Source: Nostocoides sp. F2B08 (GTDB lineage: Bacteria > Actinomycetota > Actinomycetes > Actinomycetales > Dermatophilaceae). From it: DNA of 64,000 nucleotides. Shown here one piece after another: positions 1-8,369 of the stretch. The notes beneath the pieces were generated by a model, which was given only the letters and a program-made list of their open reading frames with translations, was not told the origin of the DNA and searched no databases. The position numbers were made by a program, and so were the translations under genes. Each line of letters opens with the position of its first letter. Position 1 is the stretch's first letter. The DNA is taken from assembly GCF_009184895.1 (NCBI RefSeq), contig NZ_WESE01000002.1, positions 744,001 through 808,000 of the forward strand, in the 5' to 3' direction.

Positions 1-658
1 CGACGCCCTCGACGACGGCGGTGCCCTTGTGGACCATGTTGTGTCGGTCGGCCAGCGCCACCTCGCCGTCCAACGTCGCGGGGGACTTGACGACCGCCGC
101 CGACTCGCCGGTGAGGGCGGCCTCCTGGATCTTCAGCCCGCTGGCCTCGACGAGGCGGGCGTCCGCACCGACGGAGTCGCCCTCGCTCAGCAGCAGGACG
201 TCACCGGGGACCAGGTCGGCAGAGGGGACCGTGGCGGCCCGGCCGTCGCGCAGCACCGACGAGGTCGCCGCCGTCATCTCGGCCAGAGCCGCGACCGCGT
301 CCTCGGCCTTGGCCTCCTGGACGAACCCGATGACGGCGTTGAGGATGAGGATCGCCGCGATGACGACGACGTCGACCGGGACGCCGGCCATTCCCTCGAT
401 GATCCAGATGACGAGGGAGACGACGATGGCGACGAGCAGCAGGTAGACCAGCGGGTCCTGGAACTGCGCGAGGATGCGCCGCCACAGCGGGACGGCGCCG
501 CGTGCCCGCAGCTCGTTCCGGCCGTAGCGCTCGAGCCGACGTTCGACCTCGGCTGAGCTCAGGCCCTGGCCGGGGTCCGTCTCGAGGGTGTCGCAGAGCT
601 CCGCCGCGTCGATCAGGTGCGGCGGACTGCCCGCCACGGGTGTGTGCGCGAGGGCCAC
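1..658 (-). CDS. Cation-transporting P-type ATPase, N-terminal part (runs off the window)
   Basis: This is the N-terminal 219 codons of a P-type (E1-E2) ATPase, an ATP-driven cation pump of the cytoplasmic membrane. A cation-ATPase N-terminal domain is followed by two adjacent membrane helices around residues 70-115. The actuator domain comes next, with the dephosphorylation motif TGES near residue 190 in the context AALTGESAAV. The arrangement resembles the calcium/manganese P2A group (PMR1/SERCA-like), but the phosphorylation and ion-binding segments lie outside the window, so the substrate is not determined. The GTG start at 658 follows an in-frame TGA 15 bases upstream, and no better start is available. 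It is divergent from the cupin gene at 823. Confidence 0.85.
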   Translation of the reverse strand, partial: MALAHTPVAGSPPHLIDAAELCDTLETDPGQGLSSAEVERRLERYGRNELRARGAVPLWRRILAQFQDPLVYLLLVAIVVSLVIWIIEGMAGVPVDVVVIAAILILNAVIGFVQEAKAEDAVAALAEMTAATSSVLRDGRAATVPSADLVPGDVLLLSEGDSVGADARLVEASGLKIQEAALTGESAAVVKSPATLDGEVALADRHNMVHKGTAVVEGV

Positions 659-822
659 GGGTCGATTGTCTCAGCCGGGCGGACGGACGGTGCCGGCGGG
701 CGGTCGCATCGGCTCCTTCTCCCAGGGCTCAGCAGGACTCTTAACAGCGGACCTCGACGGTGGGACGCTGGAGGGCGGTGGCCATATCGGTCAGCAGGCA
801 CACGACACGCAGAGGAGGACCC

Positions 823-1167
823 ATGGCCGACCCCATCGCCACGAACCCGGAGCTGTACTCCGTCGCCTTCGAGAACGACCGGGTCAGAGTCCTGCGCTAC
901 CGCGATCGACCCGGCGACCGCACCCTGCCGCACAGCCATCCGGACAGCGTGATGATCACCGCGTCGGCGTTCGAGCGCCGCCTGCACCACGGCGGGCGTT
1001 CGGTCGACGTGAGCCTGCCCGCCGGAGAGGTGCGCTGGCTCGATGCGCAGGAGCACGCGGGCGAGAACATCGGCGACACAGAGACCGTGACGTTCTTCGT
1101 CGAGCTCAAAGACTCGGCTGTGGTTCGGTCCCTGTCCTCCGGCGACGCGCCTCTCGGCCCGAGCTGA
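823..1167 (+). CDS. Small cupin-fold protein
   Basis: This 114-residue single-domain protein has a cupin-like beta-barrel pattern. The metal-binding-type motif LPHSHPDSV lies near residues 31-39, and the second half ends in a HAGENIG...VTFFVELK strand pair. Small cupins of this kind are often annotated as cytoplasmic and of unknown function; the substrate cannot be inferred. The ATG at 823 is preferred over an upstream in-frame GTG at 760 because AGAGGAGGA lies just ahead of it and homology-like sequence begins there. It is transcribed away from the P-type ATPase and converges on the Nei gene, with about 33 bases between their ends. Confidence 0.75.
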   Translation: MADPIATNPELYSVAFENDRVRVLRYRDRPGDRTLPHSHPDSVMITASAFERRLHHGGRSVDVSLPAGEVRWLDAQEHAGENIGDTETVTFFVELKDSAVVRSLSSGDAPLGPS

Positions 1168-1200
1168 GCTCCAGACGCGGTGACCACGCCCCGGCGTGCC

Positions 1201-2049
1201 TCACCCGAGGTCCGGCTGGCAGCCCGGACACCAGAACACCCGTTGCCTGCCCTGCATGGCCGACTCGATCGGTGAGCCACATCGCCCGCAAGGCCGACCG
1301 GCGCGCTGGTACACCGCATACAGCTTGGCCCACCGGGGCACCCGTCGCCCGGTCTCGAGGTAGGGGACAGCGTCAGCGATCTGGCGTTCGTCGCTGATGA
1401 TCCAGCCGGCCGCCGCGCCGATCTCCATGAGCCGGATGGTGTCGCGCCACAGCGACTCGAGGCGGTCCCGGTCGAGGGCCGACCCCTGCGTCCAGGGCGA
1501 GATCCGCGCCCGGTGCAGCAGCTCGGCGCGATAGACGTTGCCGACCCCGGCGACGACCGACTGGTCCAGGAGCAGGGCGCCGATGGCGCGTCGCGAGCGG
1601 CTCAACGCCCGGATGGCCGCCTCGGCGTCGTGGTCGGGGCGTAGTGGGTCGGGACCCAGACGGTCGAGGAGCCGCTCGACCCCCTCGTCGTCGAGCAGCT
1701 CGCAGACCGTGGGGCGGGTGAGGTCTCCCAGGTGCGTGACGGTCAGGAAGCGGAGGTGCTCGGCTCCCGTCGACGGCGGTGGGGTGCGCAGCCACCCGTT
1801 CCGGACCGCCCGCCGGTGGAGGCGAACCGAGAACCGGCCGTTCATTCCGAGGTGGCAGTGCAGCGTCGGTGCGTCGTCGACGTGGACCAGCAGGTGCTTG
1901 CCCCAGGCCTCGGCGGTCCGGACCCGCCGACCGTCGAGGGGTTCGGAGATGTCCTCGCGTCCCCGAGGGGAGGTCACCTGGACGACCTTCCCGGCGAACG
2001 CGGCGTCGAAGCGCCGCGCCAACCCGTGGATGGCGTGACCCTCAGCCAC
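1201..2049 (-). CDS. Fpg/Nei-family DNA glycosylase (Nei1-like), with Ala instead of the catalytic Pro2
   Basis: This 282-residue DNA glycosylase/AP-lyase-family protein has the mycobacterial Nei1 layout. An N-terminal catalytic head starts at residue 2. The H2TH domain contains the signature GVGNVYRAELL around residues 165-180. A C-terminal zinc finger has CGRC and CPGC pairs. In the family the amino group of Pro2 attacks the damaged base and Glu3 helps; here the N-terminus reads Met-Ala-Glu-Gly-His, so Glu3 is present but Pro2 is Ala (codon GCT). The GTG start overlaps the end of the upstream AAA ATPase gene by 8 bases, indicating translational coupling, and no alternative start lies nearby. 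It could act on oxidised bases with altered chemistry, or bind without efficient cleavage. Confidence 0.88.
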   Translation of the reverse strand: MAEGHAIHGLARRFDAAFAGKVVQVTSPRGREDISEPLDGRRVRTAEAWGKHLLVHVDDAPTLHCHLGMNGRFSVRLHRRAVRNGWLRTPPPSTGAEHLRFLTVTHLGDLTRPTVCELLDDEGVERLLDRLGPDPLRPDHDAEAAIRALSRSRRAIGALLLDQSVVAGVGNVYRAELLHRARISPWTQGSALDRDRLESLWRDTIRLMEIGAAAGWIISDERQIADAVPYLETGRRVPRWAKLYAVYQRAGRPCGRCGSPIESAMQGRQRVFWCPGCQPDLG

Positions 2050-3160
2050 GGGTCTGCCGTCGCAGGTGCTCGCGCAGGTAGGGCAGGGCGAAGTCGACGA
2101 AGCCGTGTCCGGCCGCGGTGATGAGCTCGCGCTCGATGAGGCGGGTGCGGTAGACGTTCTGGTGCTGCATGTTGACGCCCAGCCGGGCGGCGAGGTCGCT
2201 CGTCGCCGACGGGCCGTCGTCGTGTGCCATCGCGGCGAGATAGTCGCGCTGCTTCTGCGGGACGTCGCGCAGGGCCGGCCCGTGGATGAGCCGGCCCATC
2301 CGCTCGCTGACCAGCGGGACGGTGGACGTGACGTCGTCCGTCGTCAGTCGCCTGCGCTCTCCGGCCGAGCGCCAGGCACCGTGGCCGGCGAGCTGGAGCA
2401 GGTAGGGATAGCCGTGGACGACGTCGGCGAGCGCCTCCAGCGCCTCGGCGGTGATCCGCCCGTCGGCGTCCTCGATCGTGCGTCGCGCGGCCTCGATGAC
2501 CTCGGTGCGGGTCAGCGACGGCAGGTGTATGCGCTCGGCCCGTCGCAGGAAGGTCGTCCCCCGGTGCTGGAGCAGCCGGTCGACGCCGACGGGGAGACCC
2601 GCGGCGGCGAACGCGACCTCGCGCTCGTCCCGGATCAGGTGCTGGTAGATCGAGGCGAAGGCGGCGAGCTCGTCGCGGTCGACGGCCTGCACCTCGTCGA
2701 GGGTGAGGAGAATGCCGGTGCCGTGCTGGGCGAGGACGTCGAGGAGTCTGGTGAGCAGGGTCTCGGCGGTCTCGCGGACGGGGTACCGCTCGGTCGCCGA
2801 CGTCGTCACCGAGCCCAGCCCGCTCACCCCTCCACCCGTCACCCGGCGTCGGACGGCTCGGGCAGAGTCGTGCTCGGACAGCAGGGTCGGCAGCGTCGTC
2901 TGCACGAGGTCGTCGACGAGCCCACCGGATTCGGGGAGCCGGATGACGAGCCACCCTCGCACCCGGGCCAGCTCTTCGAGCTCGTTGAGGACGACGGTCT
3001 TGCCCATGCCGCGCGTTCCGCTGACGAGGACCGAACGTAGCGGTGAGCCCGGGCCCTCGTCGAGGGCGGTCTCGAACTCCGCGAGAAGGTCGTCGCGGCC
3101 GGCGAGGACGCGCGGGGAGATGCCGAAGCCGGGGCGGAAGGGGTTCGGTCCTCGGGGCAT
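2042..3160 (-). CDS. AAA-type ATPase (ORC/Cdc6-like NTPase fold) with C-terminal winged-helix region
   Basis: This 372-residue cytoplasmic P-loop ATPase has Walker A GTRGMGKT at residues 48-55 and Walker B ILLTLDEVQ at 151-159. A lid region follows around 230-290, then a helical, probably winged-helix segment (about 300-370) with a DNA-binding-like pattern. The N-terminal PFRPGFGISPRVLAGRDDLL resembles the entry to archaeal-type ATPase/STAND-like domains that couple a sensor or DNA-binding region to ATP hydrolysis. Its stop overlaps the start of the Nei-like gene, so the two are translated together and may cooperate on DNA. Four GTTATA-type elements lie just upstream of its start. The exact function is not known. 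Confidence 0.8.
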   Translation of the reverse strand: MPRGPNPFRPGFGISPRVLAGRDDLLAEFETALDEGPGSPLRSVLVSGTRGMGKTVVLNELEELARVRGWLVIRLPESGGLVDDLVQTTLPTLLSEHDSARAVRRRVTGGGVSGLGSVTTSATERYPVRETAETLLTRLLDVLAQHGTGILLTLDEVQAVDRDELAAFASIYQHLIRDEREVAFAAAGLPVGVDRLLQHRGTTFLRRAERIHLPSLTRTEVIEAARRTIEDADGRITAEALEALADVVHGYPYLLQLAGHGAWRSAGERRRLTTDDVTSTVPLVSERMGRLIHGPALRDVPQKQRDYLAAMAHDDGPSATSDLAARLGVNMQHQNVYRTRLIERELITAAGHGFVDFALPYLREHLRRQTRG

Positions 3161-3191
3161 CGCGGCCCTCCTCGGGATGAGGTGTCGTGGT

Positions 3192-3234
3192 GTTATATCG
3201 GTTATACCGGGAGTCAGGCGTTATACCTGTTATA
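3192..3234 (-). promoter_or_regulatory. Two paired TATAAC-N3-TATAAC elements upstream of the AAA ATPase operon
   Basis: Read on the minus strand, two pairs of direct repeats occur, TATAACaggTATAAC and TATAACcgaTATAAC. Each has a 9-bp period and their centres are 28 bp apart. They are AT-rich islands in a very GC-rich genome and sit 30-75 bases upstream of the ATPase start, where a promoter and operator would be. The same 9-bp architecture appears upstream of the propeller gene at 5595. Binding by a specific regulator is inference. Confidence 0.55.
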
Positions 3235-3310
3235 GCGACGCCCACCGACAGCGGTCGGCTCCACGGCCTCGACGACGGATGACCGGTCCCTGGACATGAG
3301 CCTGAGTCGC

Positions 3311-3684
3311 CCGCATGTCGTGCCTCTGGCAGGCCGGTCGCGACGCCCTCACACGGGGGTATGCCGAAGGCGCGTCATGTCGCGCCTCTGGCAGGCCGGT
3401 CGCGACACCGTCACACGGGGGTATGCCGAAGGCGCGTCATGTCGCGCGTCTGGCAGGCCGGTCGCGACACCGTCACACGGGGGTATGTCGAAGGCGCGTC
3501 ATGTCGCGCGTCTGGCAGGCCGGTCGCGACGCCCTCACTCGCGGGTATGTCGAAGGCGCGTCATGTCGCGCGTCTGGCAGGCCGGTTGCGACGCTGTCAC
3601 GCGGGGGTATGCCGAGGGCGCGTCATGTCGCGCGTCTGGCAGGCCGGTTGCGACGCTGTCACGCGGGGGTATGCCGAACGCGCG
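3311..3684. repeat. Tandem array of six 62-bp repeats plus a partial copy
   Basis: The core CTGGCAGGCCGGT recurs at 3326, 3388, 3450, 3512, 3574 and 3636, exactly 62 bp apart. A truncated unit follows (GTATGCCGAACGCGCG near 3669). Most units contain TGTCGCG and its complement CGCGAC(A/G) 16 bases apart, so each could form a hairpin. Because 62 is not a multiple of three and the unit lacks stops, all three forward frames stay open; these open frames are not genes. Units 2-6 are nearly identical and the first copy is diverged. There are no unique spacers, so this is not a CRISPR array. Confidence 0.95.
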
Positions 3685-3702
3685 TGGGGAGACGCTCGCC
3701 GG

Positions 3703-4906
3703 TCACAGGACGCGCCGCAACCCGGGGACGAAGCGCACGAGGAGCCAGGCCACCCCGAATGAGCAGATCAGGCCGCCGGCCGCCACGAGCAACGCCTTGA
3801 CCTCGGCGGGGGCGTCGACCGGCCTGAGGAGCACGGCGATCCCGAGCAAGAAGGCGGTCTGCAGGATGAAGGCACCGTAGGCCGCGCGGGCCAGCTCCGG
3901 GCCGAACCGGTAGGTGCGGTCGAGGCGGTGCTGGGCCACGCCGAGCAGCCACACCGAGCCGAACACCGTCAGCACCGCATCCACAGCGGCGAAGGCCGCC
4001 GCCGAGAGACTCCACCCCGCCGAGCAGCGCGTCGATTCCGTCCCGGAGCCCGGCGACGGCGAGAAGGACCACCACGGCGGCCACCCCGACCGCGGTGACC
4101 ACCCCACAGCGCCGCACCAGTTCGGGCGGCACCCGGTCCAGCCACCCCTGCCCGGCGGCGGCTACGCCGAGGCCGAAGACGGCGAGGCAGGCCGGCCATT
4201 CCCAGAAGTTGAGGTCGCTGATCCCGCTCTCCGAGCCGTACGGCCAGAGGAGCCGGACGGCGAACGACGCCGGTGCCACGACGGCCGCCAACAACGCCAG
4301 CGTCCGCGCTGTGATCGGGCGTCCGTGACCGCGACCCGACCCACGCGCGGTGTGACGACCGGGCGAGGACCGGACCACCGCATACAGGACGGCGTAGCCG
4401 AGCGAGAAGACCAGGAGCACGCCGACGAACCAGAGTGGTCCGGTGTCCAGCCGACGTTCCGGGCCGAACCACTCGTCCCAGATGCTGCCGGGGAGGAGTC
4501 CGAGCGGGTGGGCGAGCGCATAGACCAGAACGGGCTGGATGAGGAACACGTATACGACAAAGGGGATTCCGAGTCGCATCAGACGGTCCCGGGCGAAGCG
4601 CCCGGTTCCCTTGCGGTCGCGCGAACCGGTTGTGAGCAGGCCGGCAACGAGGAACAACAGGGCGATGAGGAACAGGGCGAACGGAGCCGCCACAAGGAAC
4701 AACGCGATCTCGGTGACCGGAGCGAGCGTGACCTCGCGGACCTCGGTGTACGTCCAGGCGACGACCATCCCGGCGTAGCCGAGGATCGCGTGGATGACGA
4801 TGATCGCGGCGATGAGCGCGATCTTGATGTTGTCCAGATACGGCCGGCGCGGGACGGTCGCGCTCGCGTCCCGGGCGGGTGTGTCGACGGCTGCGGTCCC
4901 GCTCAT
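3703..4906 (-). pseudogene. Acyltransferase-3 family membrane protein, frameshifted
   Basis: The gene encodes a multi-pass membrane acyltransferase of the acyltransferase-3 (OafB/NolL-like) type, a family that acylates surface glycans or other envelope molecules. The N-terminal part in one frame shows RRPYLDNIKIALIAAIIVIH followed by about eight hydrophobic helices. It runs to DALLGG at about 4020, where the frame breaks. The matching C-terminal helices (SLSAAAFAAVDAVLTVFG to LVRFVPGLRRVL) continue in the +1 frame and end at 3703. Removing one base from the four-C run at 4015-4018 (G on the coding strand) restores a single reading frame of about 400 residues. This may be a disrupted gene, a phase-variable one or a sequencing error. 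Start is the ATG at 4906; the longer upstream ORF start is not supported. Confidence 0.7.
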
Positions 4907-5042
4907 GACGACCCTCCCGCCCAGTATGCGTCGCTCGCCTCGGCATCGATCGTCGCCCGAGACGGAGGAGACACAGGCGATGTGGTGCCGGCCGCGGGCT
5001 ACTCGCCCCATCCGGCACCACGGGGCGCCTCGCGCCGACCGG

Positions 5043-5450
5043 TCAGATGGCCCGCATCCGGTTGTTGCGCGGCTGGTGGGTCAGTTCTGCGAGGCCGAGG
5101 GCCTCGAGCAGCGGCGGGAGGTACATCCCGAACCGACCGCGGTAGCCCTTGCGCAAGCCGTACCACCCGCCGACCGGGTTGTCCTCGGATCGGCCCCACG
5201 CCTCGACGGTCCCGGGCGCCGGCTCCTTCTTCTCGTCCGCGGCTCCGAGGTCGACCCAGTCACCGCGCTCGGTGAGCCATGCGTGCAGATCCTCGACGGC
5301 GCTGAGGTGATAGCGGAGAGTGGTGGAGCCGACCTGGCAGACGAGGGCGGGTGGGTCTGCGTCGGGATCCCGATGCATGGTGTAGGCCGACGAGCCCGGT
5401 GCGGTCGTCAGTACCCACGGGTCGTCGGCTGTTCCCGAACCACTGGTCAC
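5043..5450 (-). CDS. Conserved hypothetical protein, about 135 residues
   Basis: This small soluble protein begins with GTG at 5450 behind an excellent ribosome binding site (AGGAGGACACC). It has no signal peptide or membrane segment. The sequence is balanced and non-repetitive, with GTADDPWVLTTAPGSSAYTM near the N-terminus, a helical middle (AVEDLHAWLTERGDWVDLG) and a glycine/aromatic-rich stretch (NPVGGWYGLRKGYRGRFGMY). This resembles actinobacterial uncharacterised proteins often seen as single genes, but I do not recognise a named function. It is divergent from the propeller gene at 5595; the shared upstream region holds a TATRAC-type site. Confidence 0.7.
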   Translation of the reverse strand: MTSGSGTADDPWVLTTAPGSSAYTMHRDPDADPPALVCQVGSTTLRYHLSAVEDLHAWLTERGDWVDLGAADEKKEPAPGTVEAWGRSEDNPVGGWYGLRKGYRGRFGMYLPPLLEALGLAELTHQPRNNRMRAI

Positions 5451-5545
5451 GGTGTCCTCCTGAAGCTTGCTGGGACGCCCCTGCCGAGGCCCACTATGCC
5501 ACGGACCCAGGTATCCGGATGGTGAACAGAAGCCTTAGGACGTGT

Positions 5546-5560
5546 TATGACATGTATAAC
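5546..5560 (+). promoter_or_regulatory. TATGAC-N3-TATAAC element upstream of the secreted propeller gene
   Basis: TATGACatgTATAAC has the same two hexamers, 3-base gap and orientation as the two sites ahead of the AAA ATPase operon near 3.2 kb. It ends 34 bases before the GTG start at 5595, in an AT-rich patch, so it may contain a -10 region, an operator or both. A shared regulator is inference. Confidence 0.45.
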
Positions 5561-5594
5561 GGAGTGATCGCAACATCCGTCATCAGGAGGACCC

Positions 5595-7022
5595 GTGTCC
5601 ACACCTATCCTTGGTTCCGCACGGCGCATCGTCGCAGGCTCTGTCATGTCCGTCGCGGTCGCTCTGATCGCCGTGGCGGCCGCAGCCGGAGCCTCGGCGC
5701 CGCGCGGCGAGCACCACGAGGGGTTCGGCTACTCCCCACCTCCGGTCGAGCCGAGCGGGCCGATCAGCGGGGCGTTCACCAACGTCGGCAAGCGCGACCA
5801 GCACGAGGTCTGGCTGGTGGACCAGTCCAACACGGACCCCGCCGCGTCGCCGACCTTCGGTGGCCGGATCCACATCTACGAGGGTGCCGAGCTGCGCCGC
5901 GATGCGTCGACGGCCACCGCCGAGGTCGTCGAACTGAGCGCGGAGACGGCCGACCTGTGCCGGGCTGAAACGGGTGCCAACCCGGTGCGCCCGCACATGA
6001 TCTACTTCAACGCCACGCAGTCCCATGCCGTGCTCTCCTTCGTCGCGAGTGGTCACGTCGTGATCTTCCAGGCCGAGACCCGTGAGCCGGTTGCGTGCTT
6101 CCGCTCCGAGGTCGGCGCCGGCGGCGCGCGGCAGGCGCACGCGGCTGTTCCGACTCCGGATGACCGCTTCATCCTCGTGGCCAACCAGAACGGCAAGAAG
6201 GTCGAGCGGATCAGCACCGACTATGCGACGAACGCGTTCAGCCAGGAGCCGGACGCCACCCTGGATCTCTCGTCCGGGCAGACGCCCCAGGGTCAGCCGG
6301 TCCAGACCCCGGACAATGCAAAGATACGGCCGGACAACGCGCCGATCTGCCTGTTCGTCCCACAGAACGGCTTCCCGGCGTTCGTGTCGCTACGCGGTGG
6401 CGGCCTGTTCGCTGTGGACCCGGAGAGCATGTCGATCGTCGCCGACTATCCCGCGACCGAGGTCGCCAGGGACGGATGCGGGTTCACCGAGGCCGAGGGC
6501 TGGGTGTACGGCAACGGTGGCCGTCCGGTGAACGCCCTCTCCGGCTGGTTCATCTACCGCGTGCCGGTCGGTGGACCCGAGCTGTGGAACCCGAACGACC
6601 AGCCTGCGGTCGAGCTCGTCCAACAGGACACCCGCGGACCGCGTGACGCTCACGGCATGGTGACGGTCAGGGACCGCCACGTCTGGGCGTTCGACCGGTC
6701 GGCGCACGTGCTTCAGGTCTTCGAGGCGCGAAGCGGTGGCGCGGGGCAGACCCTCAACCTGCGGTCGCCTGCATCCCAGTCGCCGGCGCCGGACATCGCG
6801 GCGCAGTCGCCGGACGGTCGCGCCGTCTACGCCGCGACGAGAGGACCCAACCCGCTGAGCGGAGCGCACGCCGCGAGCGGTGATGCGCCCGGACTGCTCG
6901 TGCTCGAGGTGCGCAAGGACGGCCGTGAGGGAGTTGTTCGTGGCCATGCCGCCGTGACCAACATCGTCGGCGGTGTCGAGCTCGCCGACCCGCACGGGCT
7001 GGCGGTGCGCACGACCGGCTGA
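5595..7022 (+). CDS. Secreted beta-propeller protein (YncE/lactonase-like fold)
   Basis: This 475-residue exported protein has a signal peptide at residues 1-34 (hydrophobic core VAGSVMSVAVALIAVAAAAG). The rest has a repeating pattern typical of seven-bladed propellers, each blade mixing short strands with phrases such as DDRFILVANQNGKKVERIS, GGGLFAVDPESMSIVADYP and HVWAFDRSAHVLQVFEA. Such proteins bind ligands or act as lactonase-like enzymes outside the cell; no catalytic residues can be assigned. GTG at 5595 follows CAGGAGGA. Transcription ends at a hairpin shared with the convergent hydrolase gene. A TATGAC-N3-TATAAC element upstream suggests co-regulation with the AAA ATPase operon. Confidence 0.75.
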   Translation: MSTPILGSARRIVAGSVMSVAVALIAVAAAAGASAPRGEHHEGFGYSPPPVEPSGPISGAFTNVGKRDQHEVWLVDQSNTDPAASPTFGGRIHIYEGAELRRDASTATAEVVELSAETADLCRAETGANPVRPHMIYFNATQSHAVLSFVASGHVVIFQAETREPVACFRSEVGAGGARQAHAAVPTPDDRFILVANQNGKKVERISTDYATNAFSQEPDATLDLSSGQTPQGQPVQTPDNAKIRPDNAPICLFVPQNGFPAFVSLRGGGLFAVDPESMSIVADYPATEVARDGCGFTEAEGWVYGNGGRPVNALSGWFIYRVPVGGPELWNPNDQPAVELVQQDTRGPRDAHGMVTVRDRHVWAFDRSAHVLQVFEARSGGAGQTLNLRSPASQSPAPDIAAQSPDGRAVYAATRGPNPLSGAHAASGDAPGLLVLEVRKDGREGVVRGHAAVTNIVGGVELADPHGLAVRTTG

Positions 7023-7036
7023 ACCTACGTCGGCGG

Positions 7037-7074
7037 TGGTGCCGACCGAGGGAGTGCATACCTGGTCGGCACCA
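7037..7074. terminator. Bidirectional hairpin terminator
   Basis: Arms TGGTGCCGACC and GGTCGGCACCA are perfectly complementary over 11 bp with a 16-base loop. The hairpin lies between the convergent propeller gene and serine hydrolase gene. No T-run follows, as is common in high-GC actinobacteria. Confidence 0.7.
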
Positions 7075-7090
7075 TCGCCACGGCGAGGGC

Positions 7091-8152
7091 TCAGGCTGTG
7101 TCGGCGGTGTCGATCACGAGTCGCAGCAGCCCGGAGAGTCCATCGACGTCCTCCCACCCGATGTTGGCGAGGAGGACGACGGTCGTGTCCGTGTTCGGGT
7201 TGAGCCGCGCGAACGCGGCGACTCCGGGGTCGCCCCCGTCCTTGCAGAACACGCCGTCGTCCCGGACGTCGACGCCGTAGGCCGGCGCCCAGCGGTCATC
7301 CGCCTCGAAACGGGGAGTGAGAACGAGCTCCGGTGTCACGCCCCGCCACACGCCACCGGTCCGGACGGCTCGGAGGAAGCGCTCGACGTCCGGGGCGGAG
7401 ACGACCGCGCCGCCGTCACCTCCGCCGACCGCCGGTACGGAGAAGACGTTGGTGCGCCACGGTCCCTCCGGCGTGAGCGGCCTCAGGTATCCCACCGCGA
7501 CGTCGGGGTGGACCTCGTCGAGAGCCGGGTAGCCGCTGGCCGTCAGTCCCGCGGGCTCGAAGACGCGGGTCACGACCGCGTCGGCGAACGGCAGACCGGA
7601 CACCTCGGCCAGGAGGATGCCGAGCAGGACGTAGCCCGCGTTGCTGTAGTGATTGGCCGTGCCCGGCGGGCAGACCGGCGGCAGGTCGGCGAAAAGGGGG
7701 AGCAGCGCCCGGTAGTCGCGGACGCGGTAGGTCGGCAGCGTCTCCCAGAGCGCGCCGTAGTCCTCCCGATACCCCGGCAGGTCCTCGTCCTCCTCGAAGT
7801 AGTCCGCGATGCCCGAGGTGTGGGAGAGCAGGTGGTGAACCGTGACGTCGTCGCGCAGGGTGCCGGGTCGGTCCTCCGGAGCCAGGAGCGAGACGACGGG
7901 ATCGTCGAGGGCGAGCTCGCCGCGGCCTGCCGCGTCGAGAATGCCGACCGCCGTGAACATCTTGCCCAGCGAGGCCGTCGCGAACCGCGTCGAGGAGGTG
8001 ATCGGTATGCGGTGCGCGCGTTCCGCGTAGCCGAGCCGGACCTCCCAGAGCACCTCCGTTCCGCGCGTCACGCGCAGGACTCCCGAGACGTCCTGGTCGG
8101 CCTCGAGGACGTTCGCGAGTCGTGTCGGTTCGGCCCAGGTGTCGTCGCCCAT
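7091..8152 (-). CDS. Serine hydrolase of the beta-lactamase/DD-peptidase (class C-like) family
   Basis: About 353 residues. The Ser-x-x-Lys catalytic motif is ATASLGKMFTAVG (SLGK), the second motif is YSNAGY, and a late glycine-rich segment (FCKDGGDPGVAAFARL) takes the place of the third. This is the pattern of class C beta-lactamases, D-aminopeptidases and esterases (EstB-like). No signal peptide is evident from the ATG at 8152, so it is probably cytoplasmic and more likely an esterase/peptidase than a drug-resistance enzyme. The reading frame extends upstream to 8263, but that part has odd composition; an ATG at 8188 is an alternative start. It is convergent with the propeller gene. Confidence 0.8.
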   Translation of the reverse strand: MGDDTWAEPTRLANVLEADQDVSGVLRVTRGTEVLWEVRLGYAERAHRIPITSSTRFATASLGKMFTAVGILDAAGRGELALDDPVVSLLAPEDRPGTLRDDVTVHHLLSHTSGIADYFEEDEDLPGYREDYGALWETLPTYRVRDYRALLPLFADLPPVCPPGTANHYSNAGYVLLGILLAEVSGLPFADAVVTRVFEPAGLTASGYPALDEVHPDVAVGYLRPLTPEGPWRTNVFSVPAVGGGDGGAVVSAPDVERFLRAVRTGGVWRGVTPELVLTPRFEADDRWAPAYGVDVRDDGVFCKDGGDPGVAAFARLNPNTDTTVVLLANIGWEDVDGLSGLLRLVIDTADTA

Positions 8153-8340
8153 CACGTCAGCATGACGGGGGATCGCGTTGAGCGCCATCGGTTTCCGGGC
8201 CGGCTGGACCTCGAGAGAGCCTCGCGGCTGCCGGGTCTGATAGGGCGACGGCGCACTATACACACCGGACGCCTCAGGTGGGGATAAGGCGGGGTCAGAT
8301 TCTTTCCATCATTCCTTCGGTTGATCTCTTGACTCCGCCA

Positions 8341-8369
8341 TTGACCGTGTGCAGCAGCGAAAGGAATAG
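8341..8369 (+). promoter_or_regulatory. Possible promoter of the giant peroxidase gene
   Basis: TTGACC at 8341 and GAATAG at 8364 are separated by 17 bases, giving a plausible -35/-10 pair and a leader of about 115 nt. The whole 340-base region between the hydrolase start and 8493 is less GC-rich than its surroundings. No riboswitch was recognised in it. Confidence 0.35.

Noticed and set aside
3311-3684. CRISPR array
   Set aside because: Units are contiguous and nearly identical with no unique spacers, and no cas genes are nearby.
3296-3880. Three overlapping plus-strand open frames through the 62-bp repeat
   Set aside because: The repeat has no stop in any frame and its period is not a multiple of three, so the frames stay open by chance.
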